Source: Parus major
Taxonomy: Eukaryota > Chordata > Aves > Passeriformes > Paridae
DNA length: 64,000 nt
Reading direction: 5' to 3'
NCBI RefSeq assembly: GCF_001522545.3
Contig: NC_031773.1
Location: forward strand, 27,105,685 to 27,169,684
In this document: positions 25,472 to 38,478 of the stretch, in pieces
Layout of the letters: the number at the start of each line of letters is the position of its first letter
Numbering within the stretch: position 1 is the first letter of the stretch
Program-made: the position numbers and the translations under genes
Notes under the pieces: model-generated
What the model was told of the DNA's origin: nothing
Database searches by the model: none
What the model saw: the letters and a program-made list of their open reading frames with translations, nothing else

Positions 25472-28400
25472 TTGATATCTGTGACTCCCAACATGAAACC
25501 CTTGGATATGAGCAATGGATAAAGCCACCCAAGCTCTAACTTTTGGGTCTCTGTCTTCTTCCTTTCCACCCTGCCTCTGGAATCCTGTCAAGAGAAGCGA
25601 AGCTGCAAGTTGTGCATGGGGCTCTTGATTAGTCTGTGCTAGTTCAAAGAATTTTGTTTGCTTCTAGGAGAAAACTATATCATTAAAGTATGTTTAGAAT
25701 GGTTCACAGTTATATGGCATTTTACCTCCTCCTCACTGCATGCTAATCATTCCTACTGGGTAAATTCATTGTTCATCTCTGTTCATGCTTGATTACCTCC
25801 TCAAGGCAGCATAAAACAGCTATGATCCTTAGCAATGTTACTGATACACACAAGTGCTTCACCTGCTGCTTTTTTTATCCATACTTATGGTTCTGAGCAG
25901 TTAATGCTGAAAGCAGCTCTTTCCATGTGAAGGAAGACTTGTATCTCAATTTGCAGTCAGTGCAGCTTCATGTAAGTATGGCACCAGAGTGGCCAGATCT
26001 CCAAGAACAGTACTTAATCTATTTATCTGAGTTGGGTTTTTTGTTTGCATGATATTAATTTTACAGAAATTGGTATATCATGTCCTCTGTTTTTAAGTCC
26101 AACTTTAGAATTAAAAACAACTCTGTGGCTGTTTTTCTCACAGTCTTCCATTCTGCAAGTCACAGTGTCTTGAAGAATACTCTTGAATCACTTCAGTGTT
26201 GTACAGAAAATACGTGACCAGGGCAGAATTTGCAATCCAGATAGAATTTCTGATATTTTAGGTTTTTTTCTTAAAAAGAAAATTATTTGATCAATTTGAG
26301 GAAAAGGAGCAGCTGTTAATTAACACTGCCAAAGTAGATTTGCCAGCTAACAAAAAAAAGAATGAAAATATGCAAATAAAAAGGGATATGTTGAAGTCCA
26401 GAATATTAATATATGGAACTGTAAGCACATCATCAGCTGAAAGGCTCAAGTGTTTTTCTGTTCTTTGGACTGCAAGGAAAAGACTTCTGTTCTTTATCTC
26501 TAAAGTGAAATGAGAATATTGGCCCTTCTGCATTTTAGCCAGTTGATTCTCATGAATTAAGCAGGCATGATGGAGAAGAAGGGAAATGAAAACATTTTTA
26601 GTCTAGGATCTTTAAGTCTGAAAAATAAGGAAGATGCATTTATATGTCATGACAGTGTATTTTGTTCATGCAGCCTGAGCTCCTTAAGTGGATTATAAAT
26701 AAGGCTTCATCCTGTATTCCATGTTTCCCTTTGTTCTTTCCAGTTTTTTGGAGAGTATTCGCACAATGGCTTTGAAGCACATGTCAGCAAAGCCAGTTTC
26801 AATAAAGATGAAGTCTTAAGGCTTATCCTGGCAGAAGTAACTTACATCTGCTAAGTGCCTGCACAGAGACTTTTTTAACTATTGCCAGACTGCTGACTGT
26901 GCTGTGTGTCAGTCTTGTGATGTTTTATCTTCTGCATGTTTCTGTCATTACACTCACTATGTTGCTCAAGCAAAATCTTTGATACTAGTCATGTTTATTT
27001 GGCTAAGAATCTCCAGTGTCAGATTATGTCTGTAGAAGTAGTGAGTCTTAAAATGTCTTGCTGGGATCAGAGCCAGATGATTTGGGATGACTTTGAAACA
27101 AAGCTGCACAAGATGTGGCAGTAAGATCTGTGTGGTAGCTAAGAAAACTTAATATGGCTAATTTTAGTGGTGTAGCTTTCAGTGCATCTGAATGTGCCTT
27201 AGCTATATTAAGTTCTCTTAAATCTGTAAGGAATTCATAATATTATGTTGCAGGTAACCAGATTTGACACCTGCAATCATTAGATAATTGCTAATTAGTG
27301 TGAAAAATCCCTGGCATAATAAATTAGTGAAACTGCAGGCTTAGAAATGTCTATAGAATCTTTTCACCTCTCCCTCACCTGTTGAGATACAGGTTTTTGG
27401 ACACTCAATGAAATTTTGTCTGAATGAAGTTTTATAGTCGGATGTAACCAGGTCTGCATAACTTCAGTTGAATTGGAGCTACTGTCCCTGCTGACTTTTT
27501 ACTTAACAGAAAGCCTTAGAGTGCTTCTCCAAAAAAGCAAGAAGTCTGGGTTGTGGTCTCTGCCTGAAAAGGATGGAATTTACCTCTCCAGGTAATTGCC
27601 CTTGTTACTGAGGCAGAGGCTCTCCTGTGGTAGACCAGCAACCACCCTCCTCAAACAGAGCTTGGTGCCAGCAGGTGCTCAGGGAGTCAGGATTATCCAG
27701 TGGTAATTTGGTGTGAAATAGGCACCAGTTCCAGGGGGGTGTCTCTGGAATACTGGTCCTGCCCTTTTCCACGTAAGAGCTTGTGACAGCACACAAGAAT
27801 TTCCCTCTTTCTTCCAGAGTCTTGTGTCTTAAATGACACTTTGTTTAATGATACTTGCATTTCTAACTTCATAGTGCCTTGACTTTGAGAGGGGAGGTAG
27901 CAAATGCTGTTAATCAGGAAATCCTCTATCTAGGACACTTTTCCTAGATGGGGTTCCCTGACTGAATAAGTACCAATAGTAAGGGTTTTCCTCCTCTGTG
28001 TTTTAACTCAAACTGCAAGTGTTGCCTGGAAGGTGGTTACTGCTGCTATGCCCACTATCAAAAGGCCATGAGGGCTGGATCTCTTGTAGGTGGAGGAACT
28101 TAGTGTTCAAGGTGCTATCTGTTCTAGAAGTTGAGTGTGGTTACAATGCCTAAATTTTGTAATTTGTTGCCTCAGTTCACAGATCAATAGCCTAAATTTA
28201 ACTGGACTTGCTACAGGTCTTAAGAGGTGCCTGCATTCCTCTCTGTTCACTGAATTACAATGCAAAATTGTGTTTAGAGAAACAGGTTATGTTCCTTCCA
28301 AAAAGCACTTAAAATTCTAGAAATTCGCTGTCTTGTTTTAAAAAGAAAAATGAGATTTTTATTTTTCTGTGACCTATAACATCTTGGGGTTTTTTTTTGT

Positions 28401-31400
28401 GGGGAAGGATGTTAGCCTTACTAAGATGTTAAAGAATGCTTTCTGTCATAAAGAACAGGAAGAAATGAAACAAAATGATACTTAAGAAGTGGTGACATTT
28501 GCGTAATAGAGTAAATAGTAAATGACAAGATTTTATGAACAGAAATTCACTATTTGATATCTTAGTTGACTGAATGAAATCTTGCATCCAGAAACAGGCA
28601 AAACATTTTTGATACCTATTTGATACTTGTGTAGCACAACATCATGAAAAAATTCTAAAATGCCTTGTCTTCTAAGAGGTGGGGTCTTTTAATCTGTCAT
28701 ATAAGCTGAGAACTTGCTGTGCATGCAGCTTTAGAGAGCCCCAAGCCTGTAGGAGAGTTTTCCATCTGTATTTTTTTGGTCTGGTACTCTCAGAGAATCC
28801 AGGCAAGTATAATACTGTGTTGTTTTTGTGAAAACATGTTTGCTCACAGTGCTTTTATCTAAAAAAATGACGGAAATGCCAAACGTAGTTGGAATATGAC
28901 CACCAGATGAACTCTCCAACTAGATTATTTTCAGAATTGTATATTTGACAGATAAGGCAGTTTTGTCCTTTTCAGTAGGTCTCTTCAGATTGTGAGTCAT
29001 AAGTCTTGGTCAGCAAGGTGCTCCCAGTGAGCAAAAAAACCCGATGCTGTGGTAGCTGGACTGGCACAAGGCAGATGGGGAAAAAGCAACATTGTGAGAG
29101 TATTTCCGAAATCTGACTCAGCATGAAAAGTCAAGAGAGTATGTGAAGTGGAAAAAATACTTTTTTTTTATGCTACTTCTACTATTCTGGCTTTTTGTTT
29201 CAGTGATTTAGGCTAGGCATGATGAAAGAGGCTTCAGGATCTTGCATGCACATGAATGTGCATAACCCCTGCTCTTCCATGAGGAACTCGTGTTTTGCTC
29301 TGACTGTGAGGGATCTCTACAGCAGATGGACTGTAGGAGAGTGGAGTGTGTAGGAAAAAAGAAAAATGGAAAACCTTACAATTAAAGAGTACAAAGCACC
29401 AACCTCAAGTTTCCACAGCACTTTCTAGTGCTTGCTCATAAATAGGGAGTGTGGAAAAAACGTAGGGCATGTAGGACTAGGGGCAACTGAATTGTCAAAT
29501 TAGATCATCTATACACACTGTCATGAGCTGTGACAGGTAAATTAGCAGAACTATGTTAACTGTGCTGGGTCTGCAGAGTTAGGCAATTGCTAAATTGGCA
29601 GCTCAGAAGTGCTGTTAGGTAGGAAGGATTTTGGTTAACCTGTGGAAGAGCTGACTAATGTAAGAACCTGCAAGATCCCATAAATGGTGTTGCTACCATG
29701 AGCCACAGATCCCTTGACATCATGTGAAGTTCTGCTCACACCCATCTCCTTCAGAAAGTGGCTGATCTCACCCCTGAGGTATAATGTGTCAGAAATTTGG
29801 CAAGTTGAAGCATAACATCTTCCTAGATGCCCTGTTTGAGCTTGACTTTGCTGCATGTCATCTTTCTCTTCCTTCCCATGAGTATTTTTGGGATTTTTTT
29901 AAAGCTTTAAGATAAACCTTGCAAAACAACAAGACTTAAGCATCCTTCCATCTTGCCCAGCAGCCAGAGCAATGTAGTTTTATATTTAGCTGAGGTAGTA
30001 GGTTTAGAGAAAATTTTTGTTTTGAGGTGTTCATTTAACTTTTTCAGGAATGCATTAAACAACTTGTCTAACATCTGTCAAATGCTGTCGCTTTCATCCC
30101 CTTCCCAGGAAGAGAAGAGCATTTATAGGGGAGTGTTTTGTTTAGGAATTTTCCATATAATTGCATACACACATATTTACATGTTGGTATCTATTTATGT
30201 TAGGGAAGACAAGGTCATAGAAATGTATCTTTATTGCTGGAGAGGCAAGGTTTTATGTGAAAACCCTTCTCATGGATCTTTGCTCTGAGAATGATCTTGG
30301 GCAGCCCTGAAGAAAGTGCTTTCTCATCCATTGATAAATCTCCATGGCAGCTGGGCTGTAGGTTGTGTACCATTGCCTTGGTCTTGGTCCAAGTCTGTCT
30401 TACAGATATGGTGAACTTGATGGTTGCTGTGGAGCTAGGTACCCTAACCTGGTGAGCTATGGAAATCTGAGAGGAGGAAAGGCATTCTCCAAGGACTTTC
30501 CTTAGCCTTGTCAATTACACAGAGAGCAGAAAAGGTCAGAAGCTTCAGAGAGGACTTTAGGATGTATCAAAGAGAGCTAACGCTTTGAGGCTCATATGAT
30601 CAAGACTAGTGAGAATATTTGATGGTAAGCCCAGCTATGGAAGGCTCTGATCAAGTCTGAGACCATGCTGAGTTTGTTGCTCAGAGCTGAAGGACGTGCA
30701 AGGAAGCTGTGTCTCTCACAGCACATGCTGCTGGCACCCCAGAAGCTCTTGGCATTTTCAGAAAGTGAAAAGAGCTTTCTTCTGCCTTTCATGAAGGTTG
30801 CTCTTTATTGTGGTTGAGACAACTTTACAGTAAGAGGAGTTGACAGCTTACATGTGTTGTGCGAATGCAGTGTTTTATCTTCTTAAGTCACTGAACTGAT
30901 TGTTGCAATCCCAAAGGTATGTGCCCCAAGTTTTGATCTCTTCTTCTTCGTAATCAGCTAGTTATATTTTTAAGGAGTAGGTAATCACTGTTGTCTATAA
31001 CTGGAGGTTGAATGAAAAAAGCCTTTAGTCTCTGCCAGTGCTGAAATGCCCTGAAATGAAGTAATTATTCAGTGCTTCTCTTAAAAAATTAGCTCAGTTT
31101 TTAAGAAGCTGTGAAATACATCAATGTGTTGAGTGGGAGAATTTTCCTCCTTAGAACTTTTGAATAGGAGTAGTAAGAAACATGTACAGCACTGTGCTTT
31201 CCAAATGCTTTGAAAATAGGAGTGATAATGTTAAAAATAAAAAAATTTAAAAAAAAATTTGGTAACCTCTCCAAACAGAAAAATTCTGCAGCATTTAAAA
31301 CCATGCTGTTATGGAAAAACTAATTTTCAAATTGGCAAGAGCAGATGTGGTCACTTCAAACCACCAACAAAGACTATACTTAGTAAAATCAAATACACTA

Positions 31401-34400
31401 AGCAAAGTACATTTGTTACTAATACACAGACATTTTGGTAAATATGTCTTGTTTAGAATTGGAAATGTAATTTTACAGCTTTGTATGTAGAACCAACTTG
31501 ATTGAATTACAGCTGCTGAAGGAAAGGAGTGCAGAATGACTCAACATTGTTTCTCAATTCAGATTATTTTGGAAGGCATTTTCTTTATGACATTGTTGAC
31601 AAAATAAGTCATGGCTGCTATGTTTATTTACATAGAAAGTTTATGCATGTTATTTACAGGATATGTTTTACATATTTTTTTCTTTGAGGAAAATATTTGT
31701 CTTTCAAGTAGCAAGACTGGGAAATAGAGAGGGAATGGGAGAAATGACAGGAAAAAAAATTCAGAACTGTTGACATCCTGCTGATTTCTACTTGACTTTT
31801 AAATATGGAAGCCTTATTTGGAGATCACTGTATTCCAAACACCTATTAAGTCGTTTAACAGCTTTAAAATTGGATAAATGATGATTCTCTGTGTCTAGAA
31901 GAGGTCATCTAATGTGGGAGAAGTTCTGAAATGGGTTGATAGAGAATATGAGGTTTTTTCCCCTTTATCTGTCTTTCCCTCCCTTTTTGGAGCATCCAGC
32001 ATATGAGAGATGCAGAGGCTCAGAGCTTGCCCATCTGTTTCCAAGTACAGTCTCTCAATCTTGAATTTGTTTCTTTAACCACACTGATCAAGAGGGTAAA
32101 TATCTGAAGTCCTTCCAGCAGCTTGTGGGAAGAAGGCATGCTCTTTTAAATGGAATGGATTTTCTGTCTTGAGTGAATTAGAACATCTGGATCCCTACAC
32201 TCCTCTGTTACAGTCTGATTGATTTAGGCTAGTCTTTGGCACATGGCAAATATGGAGCCATATGGTCTTGATGCTGTCAGCAACATTTTTGAGCACACAC
32301 CTCTGCCTGTCCCCCAGCTTTCTCTGGTAGCTGCTACTGTGACCTAAAAGATAAATGTTCCAGGAGCTTTCAGGCTGTTATGCCCTTCTTGAGCAGATTA
32401 GTTGCATTTTTTTTGAGGGACATAATGTCCAGCATTTGGACCAGAAAGCTGAATCCTTCACTTCCCCTGCAGTGCTCAGAGCCCTGATCCAAATCAGACG
32501 CCTTGTGCTAGTGCCAGATGTGTAGCAGCACTTTCTAGCTTTAACTCTCTAACTTACACTTCTAACTTGCACTTACGTTGTATGTTGCTTATTAAACTTC
32601 TCCATAAAATCTCCAAGTGCTCAGCACAACTGGTTTTTAGCATGCTCTAAGTATGTGATTACATGGAAAACTGACTGTTTTGAGAAGTTTTTAAGCAGAA
32701 ATTTACTTTCTAGTAATCAAGAGAATGTTGTTAAAGCCATAATTCTCTTGCTAGCACAGCTTTTAACTTTTTTTTTCCTTTGGTAGACAGAATAAGTATG
32801 ATATTTATCAAAATATAGAGATTCTTCTGTGTTTCCAAATACTCAAAATACCTTTTTTTTTTTAACAGGTTTTTTAATGATTTCTTTATTTTTCATTTTT
32901 ATTTAAAAATAGAGCACGGAGAGTCTGAGTATTAGGAAGACTATTTCTATTTTTTTCAATATAAAAAGAAACTGGAAGAAGGAAAAATGGTTCATATAAT
33001 TATTTTTTTAAAGAACTCTTAATAATGCTAGAATTTCTCATTGCATTGATGTAGACCATTGTTTTCAGCCTTCTTTTCTAAGTCACTTAAGTACTGTACC
33101 CTACACTAAGAGTGTGGATTTTTATGTATTTTTTTGTTTCCTCCCTGCTGTGAGGTAATGGAAATCTGAAGGAGTGCTGTTCATCACTTAGCCCAGAGGT
33201 TGTATTTTCTAATTGGCACTAACCAATATTTTAAAGATTAAAGAACACAATGACATTTCAGAATACCTTTCAGAGAGTGGACTGTTCAGACACTGCTGTT
33301 AATATCTTTGCAGAGCTACTTAAGAACAAAGTTTTCATCCAGTTCCTTAAACTCATGTCTTATGTTGGTCAGAGCCCTGCAGTCCATTACAGCCATTCTC
33401 CTGAGGGCATTAACAAGTATTGCAGGGAGTTGTAGCAAAAAATTTATAAACTGTATGGGTACATTATTGACTTCTTGCATTGTTTTTGTCTCTCTCTTTT
33501 TATGTACTCTAAAACCAGAAAAATTACCACTTCTGCTTTCTTAATCAGCATTGCTACTTAGTGTATAAGTAACCTTTCCCTCTCAAAGAACTTGTCTATT
33601 TGGCTTTGAGCCATTAAAGATCTGTTCTAGCAGGAAAGGCCTGAACTCCATAGTGCAGTTGCTGAGTTTTTCCTTCGAATCAGCCACTTAAAAATGAAAT
33701 GAGACTTTAGAGGCTAATGGAGTGGATAGAGAAATGTGTAGGAGACTACTACAAAACAGTGGAGTCCAATTATAGATTGCAAGCACCATCATTGGTGCTG
33801 CTTTTTCCAATTTTAAATGAGTTGAGTTTTCCCCAAATTCATGTATTGTGGATTTTACCAATAAATGATTGGCCAAACCATGATGAATCCATGTTACTAA
33901 GTAGGAGAATTATAAGTGATGTTCACCAGCCTGTGCCAAGCCATCTGCCTGATGTTTCTCTTTTTTGAGTGCTGATCGTGTGTTCAACAGGGTACAAAGC
34001 TCTGCAAAAAGCCCAACAAACCAAGCTAAGATTAGAACCTAGAACACAGGACACTTAAGATTAGATTCATACTGCCTACAGATAAATATCTTAACATTTT
34101 CTCGTTCTCCAAGTACTGAAGATGAGTTGGGCATGTATTTTTTAGCTAAGGTGATTAGTTCAATCTGAAATATTTCACTTAGTGATGTCTGAGTTAGGAT
34201 GAGATTCAACTGAAGCAAGTGTTAGTGATAACATCTTAAACTCTTTGGAATTTTCACATGAACCAGCATATTTTTGACACTTTTTAGTGCTTTTGAGGTT
34301 ACATTGTTAGGATAAAACTCTTTGTACAGAGTTCTTCACTATTAAGCCAGAACAAATTTTACTGAATCTTGAGTTGTTCCAGAATGAATAAAATTTAAGA

Positions 34401-36371
34401 AGAAATAATATAATTTGGTTTATTCTTCTTTGTGTATTATGTATCACATGTGTCTGATAGTCCATTCTTCTGGAATTCTATATTTCACTAATTAAATGGA
34501 AGCTAATAATATGTAAAATGCCAGCATAAGTAAAAAGAGAAATTCAAGTACAAAACTGGTCTTAGAATCCACCTCCTATGGTCTGGTACTCCTGTTTGAG
34601 GTGGCCTGTTCTAACTCAGTAGTCCTAATGACTCAATGTTATAGTTTTCATTAAACTAACCAAGCAAAATAGGCATTCAACAATAAGATCAAGGCTTATT
34701 CCAAATTTCAGGTATTTCAGTTGCTATATTTTGAACATTATTACTCAAAATCTGGCAGGAATTAGCATGAAAAAGATGCAACTTGAAATGTTCCAGTAAA
34801 CCCACCCTGTTTAGGGACTAGCTTTGAAATCACTTAACATACGATATGTCATATCCAGTCTTGTCGATCTCTACATCTTTGGGACTGGAATAAAGTAAAC
34901 CGAAATGTTGGATGGCTGTCTGTGCCCCCTAAGGGCAAGGTCAGTGTATCTCTGGTTTAGCTGACTCTGCCCTAGTGGAAAAATGAACCCTGCGTCAGCT
35001 GAGAGCATGTGCCAGATCTCAGCTTTGATTGTGCTTTTTTAGAAGTTAGCAAACTCTGATAATGGCAATTTTTGGAGGAGTCTGAGTAGGATTTTGTGGA
35101 ACCTTGGTGATTATTTTTAGCAAGTGAAGATGCAGATGTGTGTTGGAAATGGCTCAGCCATCGAAAGCAGCAGAGCAGTGCTTCATTTTTCATCAGTCTT
35201 CAGAGAGATGGAGTTTGTTCAGAGAAACAGACCATGCAAAGATTGAGAGACTGGTGACATCCTTTTGGCAAGAGAACAATAAAAGTTACTGCTCAAAGTA
35301 AGACATTTTTATCTGCATTTTTGTTGCTTTTGGGTTTAGTATTTTGTATGGAGATCTAAGTTACAAAAGGGAAGGAAGGCAGCACCTTTAATCAAACCAA
35401 GACACTTGTAAAATTTGGGAAGACTTTTGGGCAAATGATGTTTTCAGTGAAACTGGCATGGAAAAATTTATCATGTATTTTTATGTGAAATAAGTTTATC
35501 TGAGGGGTTTTTTTGTGTGCTTTGGTTTGATTTTGGGTTTTTTAGACCAGGACTGAGAAATTAGGAGGTGTGGGGATTGCTTCCTACAAAATAACATTTC
35601 CTTTTCTTAGTCATCTTCATAGATTTGTGTATCCAGAGTTCATTCTGGAGTTTCATAGTGTGCAGTTTCCATTCAGTTTCAACAAGCATATTTGAGCACT
35701 GAATGAGCATATCAGGTTTTAGGATATACACATGTGAGATGCATTGATTCTGAGGATGCCTCTGTGGGGAGGCATTAAAAACTAGATTTGGAAAGAGATG
35801 TTGGCTGTAGCAGTGCCTTGGAGCATTTGGAGGCTACAGAGAAAACAGGGAACACTTGGCAGCAAAAGCAAAAACACTAGTGTAAACTATAATAATGAAA
35901 TAACAATCTAAAAGATGAGTCAGACTAAAGGAAAGTTACAAATGTTCAATGTTCAGTATGAATTTCCTATAATACACTTTAGTGGAAGGACTTGTAGCAT
36001 TTTATTTTATACAGGTAAGATATTAATGTGCTAGGATGTCAGACACAAGGGGATAATATAAAGGGAACAGCTGAAGTTTTATCTATGAAACAGACTTTTC
36101 CAGTCTGGTTTTTTCTTTTTTTTTCTTTACATGGTTTTTCATATGTGCACTCTGGATATTATTTAACTTTCTCTTGCAACAGTTTTCCAGCTTCAGCTAT
36201 TATATGACTGTAAAACTGTGCTTTGGGGATGGGACTTGAAATTCCTTTTTACAATTTGTGAGTTGTACCTTTCTGTGTTCAGAAAGCAACTGCTATTGCT
36301 TTTCAGTCTACTGTTTCACGTGTGAGGATTTGGAAGTGTTTAAGATCTAAAAGGCACTGTCAGTAACAAAC

Positions 36372-36465
36372 TAGGATAGACTACTTTCAGTTGGAAGGGA
36401 CCTACTGCAATCATCTAGTCCAGTTGCCTGACCAATTCAGTGCTGAACAAAAGCTATAAAAGTAT
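36372..36465 (-). mobile_element. CR1 LINE fragment, 3' end, minus strand
   Basis: The + strand reads TTTCAGTTGGAAGGGACCT, then ATCATCTAGTCCAGTTGCCT, then GACCAATTCAGTGCTGA. This is the antisense of the well-known avian CR1 3' end, in which the related text TTGGAAGGGACCT..ATCATCTAGTCCAA recurs across bird genomes. Only about 95 bases remain, with several substitutions and no clear target duplication, so this is an old, 5'-truncated copy. Confidence 0.85.
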
Positions 36466-37844
36466 ATTAGAGTCTCTTTCTCAGTCTAAAATTGTAATCA
36501 CTTTTAAGGATTTCTTTTTTATTTTTTTTTTCCAAATGCCACTGTTTATGTGAATACTGCAATACAACTTGTTGCAGACAATCAGTCTGCAGCCAAAGCA
36601 CTGTTAAATATATTTGCAGGAGGAAAGATCATTGAGGTGGAGAAGGTGAATGATGACTGCCTTTTCCTCCCTTCTGTGCCATGCAGCTCAGGGCAGTGCA
36701 TAAGGAGCAGTGGGGAGCAAAAGGGACTGACTTAAATGCATGTACTCATTACTTCCTCCAGCAACACTTCAAGAAGTTGTGAGATCTTTAAACTGTTTTG
36801 TAGAATTCTGGTAAATCAACATTTTGTGTCTTGTTGCTCCAAACTGAGATAGTAATGCAGGGATTAGGACTTTTCTTTTGGAGGATAACCAAGAAAGTGC
36901 ATGTGTTCTCCTGAGGTTACAGGTCTGTGTTGGTCTTTGAAAAATGTTCTGGAGAGTCTGTGTACATTTTGGTGTTGGGGACTTGCACAGAGAAGAAAAC
37001 TGCAGTGAAATCATCTGCAAGTGTGTAGCTTGAGGTGAATCAGACACGCTTTAACATTTATTTGAAATATTTCAATTGTTATATCCATGATGGCATGTAA
37101 ATATGAAACAAATGGATGTTTATATGTGTATGTGTATATGTAGTTTTCTAAAATCACCTGTGAGCTGAGGAAGTTCAGTAAATCTTTGCTTTTACTTCTA
37201 AATTTTATTAAAAAAAAAAAAAATTCAGGCAATTTGCATATTAGGTGAAAGGTTTGTTTTGTTAGTTTTTTTTGTCTTTTTTTCAAAAAAGAGCAATCAG
37301 TGCTTTTTTAATTTTAAATAACATTGTTCTGTTAAACACAAATGCTCTATACTAATTGAAGGCGATGGGCAAATGCACAGAACAGTAGACCTATGTTTTC
37401 TTCTTACTTCATACCTTTATCTGAAATCTTACTGTAGGAAATATTTCTTATTTGATTTTGAGAATAGAGAAAATGTTTTCAGTATTTCTCTGTAAAATCC
37501 TGCTGAAAATATTTCAAAAACTTCGATTCCTCCTTGCACATCTGTAATCTCTTCTGTTTTTCACATAATTCTCAGACCACTGCATATTAATAGCAATTAG
37601 TTGAACTGAAGAAATAGTGACACTTTTACTGTATTTCTCTTTATTTCCTGGGGACTAACTCTGTTTTTCTTCTCCTCTCTTTATGCATCTGGCATCTTTT
37701 CTTATGTCTTGGTGCAGAAACCTTCAGCTCTGAGTCAGGGACCACAATCATCTGAAAGAAACCATTCTACCATTCTTATCTGTTCTTATTTTTTATGCAC
37801 TTTTTTGCTGCTGTTTGATGAGGCTATTAGAGAAGGTATTAAAA

Positions 37845-37850
37845 GTCAAG
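37845..37850 (+). repeat. Left target-site duplication of the LTR (GTCAAG)
   Basis: GTCAAG directly precedes the TGT terminus of the LTR, and the identical hexamer directly follows its ACA terminus at 38473-38478. Confidence 0.85.
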
Positions 37851-38472
37851 TGTCCCTTTATAGGACTTTCGGATTTGGGTTCTTTTCCCTTTGAACTGAA
37901 GATTGATGAGACGGGAGGCGAGTTTTTTCTCTCGTTCGTTCTCAGTTGTTTATTTTTTCTTATCAGCATTACAAGGTACAAGGAGCTATGTGCACTATGA
38001 TAGTAAAGGGGTAAAATGGCTAACAAAGATCTTCTTCAAGGTCTTTTATATGTCCATTTACCCAATTAACAGGTGCCAACTAAGTTATTTTTATTAGTGA
38101 CCCAATGACCCAACACCTTTGTGCTGCACTGCGGCATTTTCTACCCAATCACCTACTACTACCCAAAAACCTCTAGGAAAGAACATGAAGAAGAAAGAAG
38201 AAGGACAAGAGACAACACCCTAAATCCTCCATCTTGTCCCCTGCTCTCTAAACTACCTTAAACTCTAAACCTCAACCCATTCACCCAGTGATTCAAGAAA
38301 CTTTCTAATCTACACATTTACACTTTTCTTATTTAACTTTAGCATTTGTTCTCATGTATCACCATGAAAACATGCCCATGAATTTCATATTATATGAAAT
38401 TCAGTGTTTCTTTGAATTCTAAAACTAAGTATTAAAAACAAGGGCATACACACTGTATCTCAGACTCCAACA
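37851..38472 (-). mobile_element. Solo LTR of an endogenous retrovirus (passerine type, minus orientation)
   Basis: A 622-bp element begins TGTCCC and ends CCAACA, so both termini have the TG..CA form. It is flanked by perfect 6-bp duplications GTCAAG. On the minus strand a TATA-like box (TATAAAAG, + positions 38043-38050) precedes a polyadenylation signal (AATAAA, + positions 37949-37954) by about 95 bases. That is the U3-R-U5 order expected if the LTR points leftward, against the host gene. No gag, pol or env sequence adjoins it, so it is a solo LTR left by recombination. Six-base duplications are typical of ERVK-like (class II) elements. I recognise the text from memory as a common songbird LTR type, but I cannot name the subfamily with certainty. 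Confidence 0.88.
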
Positions 38473-38478
38473 GTCAAG
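38473..38478 (+). repeat. Right target-site duplication of the LTR (GTCAAG)
   Basis: Perfect copy of the hexamer at 37845-37850, which supports the LTR boundaries to the base. Confidence 0.85.

Noticed and set aside
36550..36735. Possible PDZRN4 exon 4 (contains ATTGAGGTGG and GTGAATGATG)
   Set aside because: The translation does not continue into the PDZ1 segment expected after exon 3, and flanking splice sites do not fit.
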